A stretch of DNA of 64,000 nucleotides from the NCBI GenBank assembly GCA_021777035.1, contig JAIQZR010000010.1, positions 1 to 64,000 of the forward strand, read 5' to 3'. Shown in pieces: positions 53,861 through 63,067 of this stretch (its first letter is position 1; each line of letters opens with the position of its first letter). The notes beneath the pieces were generated by a model, which was given only the letters and a program-made list of their open reading frames with translations, ran no database searches and was not told the DNA's origin. The position numbers and the translations under genes were made by a program. The DNA comes from Candidatus Scalindua sp. (GTDB lineage: Bacteria > Planctomycetota > Brocadiia > Brocadiales > Scalinduaceae).

Positions 53861-56800
53861 ATGAGTCCACAGTCAAGGGATCCTAATAAACCAAAACCAA
53901 TAGTTGGAATAATGATTGTTTCAGGTGTCGTTTCAATCGAAGATGCTGATCAAGGTATCCCAGGACTAGCTGTTGAAGTACTCCACATTGGAAGGGCACC
54001 GATACGACTTGTCTCAACGGTGACTGGCACAGGAGGTAAATTCAGTGCTGCCATCGCTGAGGATCAGATCAAGAAGAAAAAGCTTTCTCTTCAGAGTTTG
54101 AACATTCAGCTCGTGATATTAGCTCCGGAACGACCGAAGCTGGTACGTGCAGATAGGGTTCTTTTTGAGTCGGAAGTGAGGGGGAGAGCTGCTCTTCGAG
54201 AAGTTTTCCTGGTAGAAGTGTCAGGCGACCTTATGGTTTCCAAAGGTCTAAAGCGAGCGGTAGATAGTGCCCGCCCGCTTGCCGAGCGTAGAGCTAAGGC
54301 CTTATCTGAGAACTCTAAAGCAACACGGATCGTATCGGAAGCGGCAAACAAACTCGCCGTGTCAGAAATTAGCAAAGCGACAGAGTATCGTCGTTTTTTC
54401 AGTGATGTTGTTGCTCCGAAAGTGCGTAAGGAACTTTCAGGCGTCTCTGAGAGTGAACGTACAAATCCCAGATTTGTAGCTGATAATAAGGAGATTCTTC
54501 CCAGCTCTGCCAAGGCGCAGCATGACGAACTTGTAAAACTGGTCGAGGATGAAAAAGTCGGAGAGAATGCCACTACCAGGAAGGTTAGGCGTAAAACCCG
54601 TATACAACTCGACGCAGATATTATCAATCGTCTTGCCTTAGCCAATCCGGAAATAGTAAATCCGGATAGTGGTACTCCCGTAAGCGTTACGCAAGAAGAG
54701 CTAGAAGCTGCACTCGGAGAGCCCCTGGATAAGCCAACATCGGTCCAACGATCCGGAGCACTCTCTGACCCATGTCGAAAATTCCTTCCGGGAGAAGAGT
54801 GCCTTAATAAGGGTGAGGACAGTACTTCAGGCACTGGTGATGAGGATGATGAGGATGCGGGTGGAGATGTTGCCGGTGAAAATGTAGCATTTGATTCCGG
54901 TGTGGCTATTGCTGCCTTGATGGATCCACAAACTGCACCAGAACAGAAAGTCAGTTTCAATAACGAGGATGCCAAGTTTGAAGGCAAACTTAGTACTACT
55001 GAAGATATCAAGACGGCACTTGGAGGAATAACACTGACACCAGGCCCGGCTGATGTTCCATCGTTCCATGACTTTTCATCTCTTCAGCTTGCGTTCGAGT
55101 CAGTATGGCAGGAGGCTATAGACGATCGAATTCTGGAGGACGTTGAATCGGCATACGACAGGATTGTGGAGAACGGTCTTGAACAATTCGACTATCTTCG
55201 AGATCAGCTCACCAAGACTAGTATGACGCTAGTCCATTTCATTGGTGGCCTTTTCTCAGGGCACAGTTCAACGGTAAATGTTGTTCCTGATAATGTTGCA
55301 GCTAACATACGCATCAGCATGGAGGAATATACAGCACTCCATCCCAGTACTCGTGGTCACCTCGATAGTCTGGGAAAGGATCTTAATGATGCACGAGATG
55401 ATCTTATAGCCGCACTTGAACCAGAAACACCACCAGATGATGAACCTCCTTCAGGCGGTGGCGGTGGAGGAAGATGGCTTCCTTCTTGGGTTCCAGGTCC
55501 CATCGAAGAGGCAATCACAGAAGTAGTTACCGTTGGAATTAAAGCGGGTACGCATCCAATTACATTACCATTTGACCTTGCGATGACTCCAAGTAAATTA
55601 CTAACTAATCTCTTGCTTGGACAATCCACCAGTAGACCTCAGCTCAACCCTACTGCAATTTGGCTCCTTGAAAAGATTCGTATCTACGAAGCGGAGGCCG
55701 ACAGAATTGTCAGTCACGCCAGGCAGATATTAATTGATAGAGAACGCGGTCGCACCTTTCGGCCAAGCCATGAAATCATCACTCGATTACGCAATGCCCG
55801 GTCAAGCTCTTATCCGTTCAGGCATTTTGCGGCAAGTAGCACACAGAGATCGGTAAATTTCGGTCTAATGGTTACCTACAGACAGCTCTGGACACCGGTT
55901 TCATATCAGGTTGGCGATCTCGTATCAACTATTCCGCTTGGTCCTAACGAAACGAGAAAGTATTCAAAGAAAGAGGTACAGAAGCGACGACGGTTGGAGA
56001 AGGAGCTCGAATCCAATCAATCCAATAGCAAGTTCGATACTGAAACGAAGTCTCGTGCTGAGGCAGAGATCCTTGCAAAGGCGACAGGAAAAACAAGTTT
56101 TGGCCACAATTCGAAAGGAAACTTTGAATACGGTATTGAGGGGGGAATGAAAGCAAGCGGTGAAAGCACGACGTCATTTAAAACGGATGCCGAACGTCAC
56201 TCGCAGGATGTAAAGAAAAATATGCGCGAGTCAGTAGTCAAGGCAGCAGAAGAACGCAAGAGAGAAACCAAAATGGAGGTTGAAACCGAGGAGACCTTCG
56301 AGTCGGAGTTCACAGAATCCGGAGAGCTCAAGAACCCGAATGACGAGATTACCTGTACTTTTTTGCTCTATGAGTTACAGCGGCGATACCGTATTAATGA
56401 GAAGATGCACAGGTTGCAATCAGTAGTTCTTGTCGCACAGGAAATGCCGAAAGCGAGTGAGATAGACCCGGTATGGCTTATCCAGCACGACTGGATACTC
56501 AATAGAGTCCTCCTCGACGACTCCTTTAAGCCTGCGCTCACATACGTGTCGACGACATTGGTGAGCGAACAAGAGATTCTCAATCACATGAGACGCGCTC
56601 TGCTTGACCAGCAAGCGCTTGTTGAACAAATTAAGGAAGATCTTGCAGATCGTCGTTCTTCAGCCGGTCTCAGATATGCCGCACTTGAAAGACAGATTGA
56701 GAGGTCGGCACAGGATGCCGGGGACAGTGGAGGAATTTTGGATAAGGTCTCAGACATTGTAAGTGGAGGCGGCCTACTTGGAGGGATCCTGGGAGGTGGA

Positions 56801-57808
56801 GACGAAGGTGAGGACAATTCAGCAAAGATCCGGGAGGACGCGGCAAGAGACGCGTGGGAACGTGAACATAAGGAAGAGCAGGCATTCCGTAACCGTCTAG
56901 GAAGTGCGCAATCTACTCTCGCCACAATGCGTAATGATTTTAATAAGAAGCTGAGTAAGCATCTAGCTGAAGTCACACAAGTAGAACGGCTTGCCACACA
57001 TATCTACCAGAACATCATGCACTACATGCAGGCAATCTGGTCTCATGAACCGGATGATCAACGTTTCCTGCGGCTCCGTGATGTCCCGATACCGAATCTC
57101 AGACCGCATAAGCCCAGACGCAACTATTCACTTCCAGCTAATATCACAAATGCCATTACTTTAGATCCTGACCGTATTGTCGGTATCGATACAGAATTTG
57201 GTATGGCAGAGATTCCTCCTCAACCGGAGGATATTCCAACACTGCCTCTCGCGCAGGTAGGAGATCTCAGCAACCCTCTCGGCTTTATGGGAAACTACAT
57301 TATCCTTCCGATGTATGAAACCAACGCGCTCACCGACTTCATGATGGATCCATACGTCGTCTACGCCGAGGGAGAATATGGTATCAACGATCCTGACCCT
57401 GCCGGGAACAGATCACTAAAGGAGTTCTCAGACTACGTCTGCTGTCTCAAGAAAACGCTGCCAGCAGAAAGCTTTGAGGAACTGGCACCTACACTGCGAA
57501 ACACACTTAGAAAACTACTTCAGCGATCAGTGCGAGAGAACGAAGAGATCATTGTTGGTACCGGCAATCTCTACATCGAAGCACTGCCTGGAGCCCACTC
57601 TATCATGGAACAGTTCAAGCATCTACATCGCCAGATTGATGTTAAAGCCGCCCAGGAAGAGTTACGAACTACTGCGATCGATAATATTCGACGAGCACAG
57701 AGGATACTAAATACGAACCTTGAAGACCCGGACATTGAGGCAAAGTATGTGTTCGAAGGCGGCGGTAGTGCTACAGTTGTGCCCCCAGTTCCGGACGACG
57801 GAAGTTAG
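53861..57808 (+). CDS. Very large protein of unknown function
   Basis: 1315 residues, no family I can name with certainty. Residues 12-120 look like a beta-sandwich (transthyretin/carboxypeptidase-regulatory-like: GLAVEVLHIGRAPIRLV, GTGGKFS). Then come a charged helical region, an acidic linker near 310-335, a proline/glycine hinge near 530, a long Lys/Glu coiled coil at 690-830, a segment SGELKNPNDEITCTF that recalls large uncharacterised proteins in other phyla, a glycine hinge at 968-982 and a conserved-looking C-terminus (NLYIEALPGAHS). No signal peptide. Codons and GC look richer than in the flanking genes. It precedes a toxin-like gene by 380 bases and could be its carrier or delivery partner. 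Confidence 0.7.
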   Translation: MSPQSRDPNKPKPIVGIMIVSGVVSIEDADQGIPGLAVEVLHIGRAPIRLVSTVTGTGGKFSAAIAEDQIKKKKLSLQSLNIQLVILAPERPKLVRADRVLFESEVRGRAALREVFLVEVSGDLMVSKGLKRAVDSARPLAERRAKALSENSKATRIVSEAANKLAVSEISKATEYRRFFSDVVAPKVRKELSGVSESERTNPRFVADNKEILPSSAKAQHDELVKLVEDEKVGENATTRKVRRKTRIQLDADIINRLALANPEIVNPDSGTPVSVTQEELEAALGEPLDKPTSVQRSGALSDPCRKFLPGEECLNKGEDSTSGTGDEDDEDAGGDVAGENVAFDSGVAIAALMDPQTAPEQKVSFNNEDAKFEGKLSTTEDIKTALGGITLTPGPADVPSFHDFSSLQLAFESVWQEAIDDRILEDVESAYDRIVENGLEQFDYLRDQLTKTSMTLVHFIGGLFSGHSSTVNVVPDNVAANIRISMEEYTALHPSTRGHLDSLGKDLNDARDDLIAALEPETPPDDEPPSGGGGGGRWLPSWVPGPIEEAITEVVTVGIKAGTHPITLPFDLAMTPSKLLTNLLLGQSTSRPQLNPTAIWLLEKIRIYEAEADRIVSHARQILIDRERGRTFRPSHEIITRLRNARSSSYPFRHFAASSTQRSVNFGLMVTYRQLWTPVSYQVGDLVSTIPLGPNETRKYSKKEVQKRRRLEKELESNQSNSKFDTETKSRAEAEILAKATGKTSFGHNSKGNFEYGIEGGMKASGESTTSFKTDAERHSQDVKKNMRESVVKAAEERKRETKMEVETEETFESEFTESGELKNPNDEITCTFLLYELQRRYRINEKMHRLQSVVLVAQEMPKASEIDPVWLIQHDWILNRVLLDDSFKPALTYVSTTLVSEQEILNHMRRALLDQQALVEQIKEDLADRRSSAGLRYAALERQIERSAQDAGDSGGILDKVSDIVSGGGLLGGILGGGDEGEDNSAKIREDAARDAWEREHKEEQAFRNRLGSAQSTLATMRNDFNKKLSKHLAEVTQVERLATHIYQNIMHYMQAIWSHEPDDQRFLRLRDVPIPNLRPHKPRRNYSLPANITNAITLDPDRIVGIDTEFGMAEIPPQPEDIPTLPLAQVGDLSNPLGFMGNYIILPMYETNALTDFMMDPYVVYAEGEYGINDPDPAGNRSLKEFSDYVCCLKKTLPAESFEELAPTLRNTLRKLLQRSVRENEEIIVGTGNLYIEALPGAHSIMEQFKHLHRQIDVKAAQEELRTTAIDNIRRAQRILNTNLEDPDIEAKYVFEGGGSATVVPPVPDDGS

Positions 57809-58188
57809 CAGTCACGTAAACGACCTCTCTGTTTGTTGAATTGCAGCCATCTATATATTCAGTGCTAGAAAGTTTAAGTTATTCCTCTGTGCTATTAACG
57901 TAAAAAAAGTACTTGCTGACATTGATTGAAAAATGACATAGATGACACTCACTTAGCATGAGTCTAGCATTAGATAACGACTAATCCAAGCATTGCCTGA
58001 TACTGTGCTAATGTTTCATTTAGTCAGGAACTCAAGTAGCCTAAATAATTATGTTCGATACATTTTTTTGAAATAACTTGTAATAAAATGTGGAGGCACT
58101 TCAACGATCACAAAGTAACATGCTTTGCTTGTTATTAGAATTATGTACCAATCACGGGGTTAAACTTATTTCATAAAAGAAATTCTAA
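57809..58188. other. Intergenic stretch, nothing recognised
   Basis: About 380 AT-rich bases between the two large genes. I see no repeat, hairpin or small frame. The length suggests the second gene has its own promoter, although no convincing -35/-10 pair or ribosome site stands out. Confidence 0.45.
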
Positions 58189-61100
58189 ATGAGTGAAAAT
58201 GATAGTAATAACCAAGTAGTGACTCGTCCCACCTCAAGTGTAACTCCTAAAACTGCTGATTCTAAAAAAGTCTTTCCAAAAGGAAGTAGAGGCACAGGAA
58301 ATTCAAATCCTGATGAAAGACAAGATCGAGCAACGTCTCGTCCAGATCCCAGTGTCAAACCTAATGCTGCAGGTTTAGGAATAAAACCTAATTCTATTTC
58401 TGGGCACAGAGGTGTGCCTACTCCAGTGAGCTATGTGTTCGATATTACGATTACTCCTGCTATGGAAAAAGCCGATGACAATATGGCAAGGCATCTTTTG
58501 GCGATTAGATTAATATTTCCACAGGAAGAGCGCAAGAAACTCCAAGATATAGTTAATAAACGTCACTTGAGTGGGTTTAAGGCAAAATTCAAACAAACAG
58601 ATCTAGGGAAAACTATTACTTACACAATACCCAAGTCGATTTACAACATGTTCCCTTATCCCAAACTACAGCCAAAACGTTCCATTGGTGTAGACTATAA
58701 AATTGAGAAAATACTCTTGGAAGTGTTGCGAGAGTATGATGAAGCATTACAAACTTTGCAAAAAGATAAAGAGCGAATAATAGAATTAAAATTGAAAAAC
58801 ATTGTAAAAAGTTTAAAGATTTACAAATTTAATAATTCTAACAATATTAGAGTACTGCGTGACCTCATGATTGAGGTCACCATGAAGCTGAATGCACTAG
58901 ATAATGAAGCGATGATAAATCTAAGGGATGGTGACAGTGTGAATTTTAGAGACCGCACTTATATATTCACGCCTGTAAAAGCTATCGAGGATTTGGGTCT
59001 TTTTTCGAAAAAATTGGATATGTATGTCAAAAAAACACAATCACGGGTAGAAAAACATACCGCGATCAATTTGAATTTTAAATCCAGTAAAGATAAGTTA
59101 CAAGAATTGGAAGAGGGTTATAGAAAATATCACAGCATTGAAGAAAAGAAGTCTGAGCTGGAAATCTGTAGAGCTCACGCACGATATAACTATGATGATG
59201 GGCTGGGAAAACGTATCCCAAGTCTAAGAAATATCGATGATCCTACCACAGGAAAAAAAGAGGAAGAAATAAAGCAACTAACCAATGAGCTTGAAAACTA
59301 TTTGGCAAGAAATACTATTAAATCCATAAAGGACTTTGAGGCATTGATTGATAGTTTCATAAATAATTTCAAAAAGGCAACTCATCAATTAGTCTTAGCT
59401 ATTTTGAGTAAACAAATCCGGTTGCTCGATTCTGAATTTAGACAACGAAAATTGGAGCCTGAATATTTTAAGAATTTATATACTGTATTAAACGACCTAC
59501 AAAACAATAAAAGTGCGGAAAAGCACTTTCCAATCATTCAGTACAGTCAATATGATGTTTTCAGTTTACAAGCTGAGATTGCATCTGATAAGTCCATTTC
59601 TAAAACGAATAAAGAAGGAGTGTTTTCATCCATACTGACACGTGATATCGCTGATATACTATTAAACCAAAAGGAAGCATGGAAAATTCTCAATGATAAG
59701 AAAAAAGGCTCCAGTTTAATTTGGGACTTGGATGCACTTCTTCAAAGAGCTTACCTTGAATTTGAAATGGAAGGAAATTCTATTCATCGACAAATAATCA
59801 GAACATATCTAAGCAAAAAGGCAAGAGAAAATCTTTTTGGAACATTAATTTGGACTGCCGTCATTTTGGCTCTGTCCGTCATTCCAGGAGTGGGTTGGGT
59901 TGGTTTAGGAGCTGCTGCGGTGGTTACTGGAAAAGGGTTACATGATTTGTATTTTGATATCAAGGATAACGAGATTGGGGAAATTATGAAAAAAGCTGGT
60001 TTACGATCTGAGATGCCCTCCGATTGGTGGATTTTTATTTCTGTCGTAGGTGTATTTGGTGACATGAAAGCATTCACCAATATCGCAAAGAAGATAGCCG
60101 GCAGTGAGTATAAATTTCTTAATCAGATAGAAGAAGCACGGAAAGCGGGCAAATTAGATCAGGAGCTATCACTAGAAAAATATTCTGATTTGGAAGACAT
60201 CGCCAAAAAATTGCTTGTCAGAAATTCTGTTATTAAAGATGACCTTAAGCGCATAAAAAAAGACCTTGTGCAGGCTTGGAATAATGCCCTAAAAGCAACT
60301 GGCTCCCTTGGAGCTGGATCATTTGACGAAGAGCTTGTGATACAACTTTCTAAAGTAGCATACCATCTCATCGAAATGGGGTACAAGACATCTGATATTT
60401 TTATTATGGAAGTTAGAATATTTTTAAAAAAGAAACTTACTGTTGACAATAAGTTACAACTAGATGAGATCTTTGATGCGGCCAAGAACAAGCAACGCAA
60501 GGCAGGAAAAATACTGGCGGCCGGTGCTAAAGTAGAACTTACTCCTGAATCCAGAAAATGGCTGATTGATATTGGAGAGTCAGCAGAAAAAATAGAAAGA
60601 CAACTCCTTCATCACAAAACTAGCAGTGATATTATTGAAGCTATAAATGCTTTTGGAGGTCAAAAAAATGCTCTTGGTGAGGAGATATTAAATAATTTTG
60701 ACCAGGTTGTAAAAAGCTGGTTCGCAAAAGGTAATCAACAGAAAGGTGCCCGCTTTGTTATGCGCTTCAGCTTAAATCTCCTTAAATATCACAAGGTTGA
60801 TGACATTGTCTTTGAAGTGGCATCAACTAAAAAAATTATAAAAGGTACCCGAATTATTGATATTATGGTGCCCGGTATCAGATATGAACTCAAGTCAGTA
60901 AAAGAAGTCAGAGCCTCGCTAGCACTCTGGAGTAAATCTAGACAAGTGGCCAGCCAATTTGAAAAGGATCTTGAGCTATGGATTGCTCAGGAAGGGATAT
61001 TGAGTCCAAATAACTCTTTAAAATGGATTTTTGACAAAGCATCCCTTCCGGCAGGTTATGAAAAGAAAGAAGTGGTTTCAAGAATTCGAGAATTACTCGA

Positions 61101-61194
61101 CGAAGGCATTTTTAGAAATCATCCTCAATTACAAGACATTAAAATTCTGATAGATGACATTGTTGATGTTTGGGAAATTTCTGGTAGAAAATAA
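58189..61194 (+). CDS. Toxin-like protein with PD-(D/E)xK-type C-terminus
   Basis: 1001 residues. A disordered Pro/Ser/Thr-rich start (1-80) is followed by long charged helices, then a hydrophobic glycine-rich stretch at about 545-590 (WTAVILALSVIPGVGWVGLGAAAVV) like those in polymorphic-toxin and injected-effector pretoxin regions. Near the end RIIDIM and YELKS give D891, E900 and K902, a PD-(D/E)xK nuclease pattern with hydrophobic strands around it. This suggests a nuclease payload; no immunity gene is recognisable downstream. The start codon has only a weak ribosome site. A structural or effector-delivery role with the upstream large protein is possible. Confidence 0.65.
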   Translation: MSENDSNNQVVTRPTSSVTPKTADSKKVFPKGSRGTGNSNPDERQDRATSRPDPSVKPNAAGLGIKPNSISGHRGVPTPVSYVFDITITPAMEKADDNMARHLLAIRLIFPQEERKKLQDIVNKRHLSGFKAKFKQTDLGKTITYTIPKSIYNMFPYPKLQPKRSIGVDYKIEKILLEVLREYDEALQTLQKDKERIIELKLKNIVKSLKIYKFNNSNNIRVLRDLMIEVTMKLNALDNEAMINLRDGDSVNFRDRTYIFTPVKAIEDLGLFSKKLDMYVKKTQSRVEKHTAINLNFKSSKDKLQELEEGYRKYHSIEEKKSELEICRAHARYNYDDGLGKRIPSLRNIDDPTTGKKEEEIKQLTNELENYLARNTIKSIKDFEALIDSFINNFKKATHQLVLAILSKQIRLLDSEFRQRKLEPEYFKNLYTVLNDLQNNKSAEKHFPIIQYSQYDVFSLQAEIASDKSISKTNKEGVFSSILTRDIADILLNQKEAWKILNDKKKGSSLIWDLDALLQRAYLEFEMEGNSIHRQIIRTYLSKKARENLFGTLIWTAVILALSVIPGVGWVGLGAAAVVTGKGLHDLYFDIKDNEIGEIMKKAGLRSEMPSDWWIFISVVGVFGDMKAFTNIAKKIAGSEYKFLNQIEEARKAGKLDQELSLEKYSDLEDIAKKLLVRNSVIKDDLKRIKKDLVQAWNNALKATGSLGAGSFDEELVIQLSKVAYHLIEMGYKTSDIFIMEVRIFLKKKLTVDNKLQLDEIFDAAKNKQRKAGKILAAGAKVELTPESRKWLIDIGESAEKIERQLLHHKTSSDIIEAINAFGGQKNALGEEILNNFDQVVKSWFAKGNQQKGARFVMRFSLNLLKYHKVDDIVFEVASTKKIIKGTRIIDIMVPGIRYELKSVKEVRASLALWSKSRQVASQFEKDLELWIAQEGILSPNNSLKWIFDKASLPAGYEKKEVVSRIRELLDEGIFRNHPQLQDIKILIDDIVDVWEISGRK

Positions 61195-61273
61195 TATAGA
61201 TAAATAGGGACAGCGAGATCGCGATTGCATTTTGTAGCGTGTTATACTAACACCTCTCTTATTATTCTAATCA

Positions 61274-61397
61274 TCAGCTGAAATTCCATTTTGCCATTTC
61301 GTATATGTCCTTCAGTTTTTTCCTGTCTTCAGAACTATAGTTGGCTCGAATCCGCAGTGAACCATGCAATGTTGGCAACGGGGGTCTTTGTAGGGGA
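61274..61397 (-). pseudogene. hpnH: hpnH 3' scrap, copy 2 (frameshifted)
   Basis: The minus strand encodes YKDPRCQHCMVHCGFEPTIV, a fragment of the C-terminus of the hopanoid radical-SAM protein HpnH, then loses frame by one base and ends in the same DNA as the larger scrap at 62075-62332 (about 110 bases of direct repeat). The two copies flank higBA. Confidence 0.65.
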
Positions 61398-61412
61398 CTA
61401 AGTCAATTTAAT

Positions 61413-61736
61413 TTAAGATTCTAAACTAGGGGTGTTTTTTGTGATTGGTATAATACGACGTTCTAATTCTCCCCAGATTTTTCGTTTTGCCATTCTCAGG
61501 TCGTATTCTCCTTGAAGATTTAACCAAAATTGTGCTTCCACGTTAAAATAACGTTGAAACCTCAATGCGGTATCAACTGTTATGGAACGTTTACCATTTA
61601 CAATTTCGCTAATTCTGTTTGGTGGAACTCCAATGTCCCTTGAGAGCTTATTAATACTGATACTCAATGGTTCCATAAAATCTTCCATAAGAATTTCACC
61701 TGGTGTTATCGGATCTAATATTTTATTTTTAACCAT
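61413..61736 (-). CDS. higA: HigA-type antitoxin
   Basis: 107 residues of the HigA/VapI XRE family: ITPGEILMEDFMEPLSISI, helix-turn-helix KLSRDIGVPPNRISEIVNG, RSITVDTALRFQRYF and the closing FWLNLQGEYDLRMAK. It binds the HigB toxin and represses the promoter. It lies 9 bases downstream of higB, the usual toxin-first order of these modules. Confidence 0.93.
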   Translation of the reverse strand: MVKNKILDPITPGEILMEDFMEPLSISINKLSRDIGVPPNRISEIVNGKRSITVDTALRFQRYFNVEAQFWLNLQGEYDLRMAKRKIWGELERRIIPITKNTPSLES

Positions 61737-61745
61737 TTTTTCACC

Positions 61746-62024
61746 TCAATGATAATCGGTAATAGATACGTTATAGGCATGGCCATCCTTCCATTCAAAG
61801 CAGACCCTCCATTGTTTATTAATGTTGATGGCATATTGGCCTTTTCTGTTGCCTCTTAAAGTGTGTAATCTGTTGCCAGGGTTGAGCATTAATGCGTTTG
61901 TGCTTGGAGCCGCATTTAATACCATTAGTCGTTTTCTTGCTTGTCGCTCGAATGCCTGAAACCGTTTAACTCGATGGTCATTGAATAACGCTTCCGTATA
62001 GCGACAAGCAAAGGTTTTTATCAT
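61746..62024 (-). CDS. higB: HigB-type mRNA interferase toxin
   Basis: 92 residues of the RelE/HigB fold: IKTFACRYTEALF, ARKRLMVLNAAPS, HTLRGNRKGQYAININKQWRVCF and NVSITDYH at the end. HigB cleaves mRNA on the ribosome. The start codon lies directly after a promoter-like sequence, so translation is probably from a leaderless or nearly leaderless message. Confidence 0.93.
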   Translation of the reverse strand: MIKTFACRYTEALFNDHRVKRFQAFERQARKRLMVLNAAPSTNALMLNPGNRLHTLRGNRKGQYAININKQWRVCFEWKDGHAYNVSITDYH

Positions 62025-62029
62025 GAATT

Positions 62030-62058
62030 ATACTATTACGCGAAACGTGATATGTCAA
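62030..62058 (-). promoter_or_regulatory. Promoter-like site of higBA
   Basis: On the minus strand TTGACA (62058-62053) and TAGTAT (62035-62030) are 17 bases apart, with a TATAAT overlapping the latter at 62032-62027 at a poorer 20-base distance. Either places the start of transcription near the higB ATG at 62024. HigA would be expected to bind here. Confidence 0.45.
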
Positions 62059-62074
62059 GCGGGAATTATATGTG

Positions 62075-62332
62075 TCAGCTGAAATTCCACTTTGCCATTT
62101 CGTATATATCCTTCAGGCTTTTCCCTGTCTCCAAGACAACTGTTGGCTCGAAGCCGCAATGAACCATGCAATTCTTGTAGCGGGGTTCTTTGTCAGTACT
62201 GTATTTATCTCAATCGGTGTTATCCATCAACTCTTTGAAGGTCTTATAATGTGCATCAGTGATCAGATAACAGGGGCCTTTCCACCTAATCTTGTTAATC
62301 TTACACTTGCTTTTAAAATCATCTTTCTTCAT
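62075..62332 (-). pseudogene. hpnH: hpnH 3' remnant, copy 1
   Basis: Eighty-six codons reading GPCYLITDAHYKTFKELMDN, then TGA in place of the expected Trp codon, DKYSTDKEPRYKNCMVHCGF and KSLKDIYEMAKWNFS to the stop. This is the C-terminus of HpnH, the radical-SAM enzyme that adds adenosine to diploptene in hopanoid synthesis. The N-terminal 250 residues are absent. It supports a hopanoid-making ancestry, and a working copy should be elsewhere. Confidence 0.75.
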
Positions 62333-62493
62333 AATACATTCCTTACTTAATGGGTGATAGTTTTTGTTTTCTTAAAAATGTATTATAACAAATTACTATT
62401 GTCTCTTAAGTGGGTTTTAAGTCTTTTTATTAGCAAATACAAATCGCTCAATCTAGATAAGAGATAATTGAAATATATTGGATTTCAGAATAA

Positions 62494-62973
62494 ATGCGCG
62501 TTATAGGGATAGATCCAGGCACAATGGTAACCGGTTTTGGAGTTGTTGATGATATCAGAGGCAAGTTGTCTTCAGTTGGCTATGGTACCATTGAGGGCAA
62601 AAGAAAGGATCCATTTCCGGACAGACTCAAAATCATGTTCGATGGATTGAGTAATGCTATCGAAGATTATAAGCCTGAACAGGTTGCATTAGAGAGTGCG
62701 TTTTATGGTAAAAACGTAAAATCCGCTATTAAGATCGGTGAAGCCAGAGGCGTTGCAATATTATGTGCGGCACTGGCAAAAATCCCTCTGTTTGAGTATG
62801 CTCCAACTGAAGTGAAGAGGGCTGTTGTCGGTGTAGGCAATGCTCAAAAAATGCAGGTAAGTAAAATGGTGAAGGTTATTTTGTCGTTATCTGAGGTACC
62901 TGAAAAGTACGATGCGACAGACGCACTGGCAATCGCCATATGCCATTGTCATAGAATGAAATTGACGGTTTAA
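62494..62973 (+). CDS. ruvC: Holliday-junction endonuclease RuvC
   Basis: 159 residues, complete. Resolves Holliday junctions during recombination with RuvAB. The acidic residues are D7 (GIDPGT), E67 (ALESAF), D140 and D143 (KYDATDALA). The VGVGNAQKMQV segment is the DNA-contact region. No ruvA or ruvB follows; the next gene is argB. Confidence 0.96.
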   Translation: MRVIGIDPGTMVTGFGVVDDIRGKLSSVGYGTIEGKRKDPFPDRLKIMFDGLSNAIEDYKPEQVALESAFYGKNVKSAIKIGEARGVAILCAALAKIPLFEYAPTEVKRAVVGVGNAQKMQVSKMVKVILSLSEVPEKYDATDALAIAICHCHRMKLTV

Positions 62974-63067
62974 TCTTGACAGAGATGTTGTAGCAGTTAT
63001 AATTTCGTGTTTGGATAATTTTTTCCAAATTGTTGTAATTCCTGTAAATTAAGCTATTAAGGAAAAT

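Noticed and set aside
54106-55011. 301-codon open frame on the minus strand
   Set aside because: It lies wholly inside the 1315-residue gene, is extremely Ser-rich and has no ribosome site; it is an antisense shadow.
61195-61412. Immunity gene for the toxin-like protein
   Set aside because: The DNA directly downstream contains only the hpnH scrap and the convergent higA end; no candidate frame was found.
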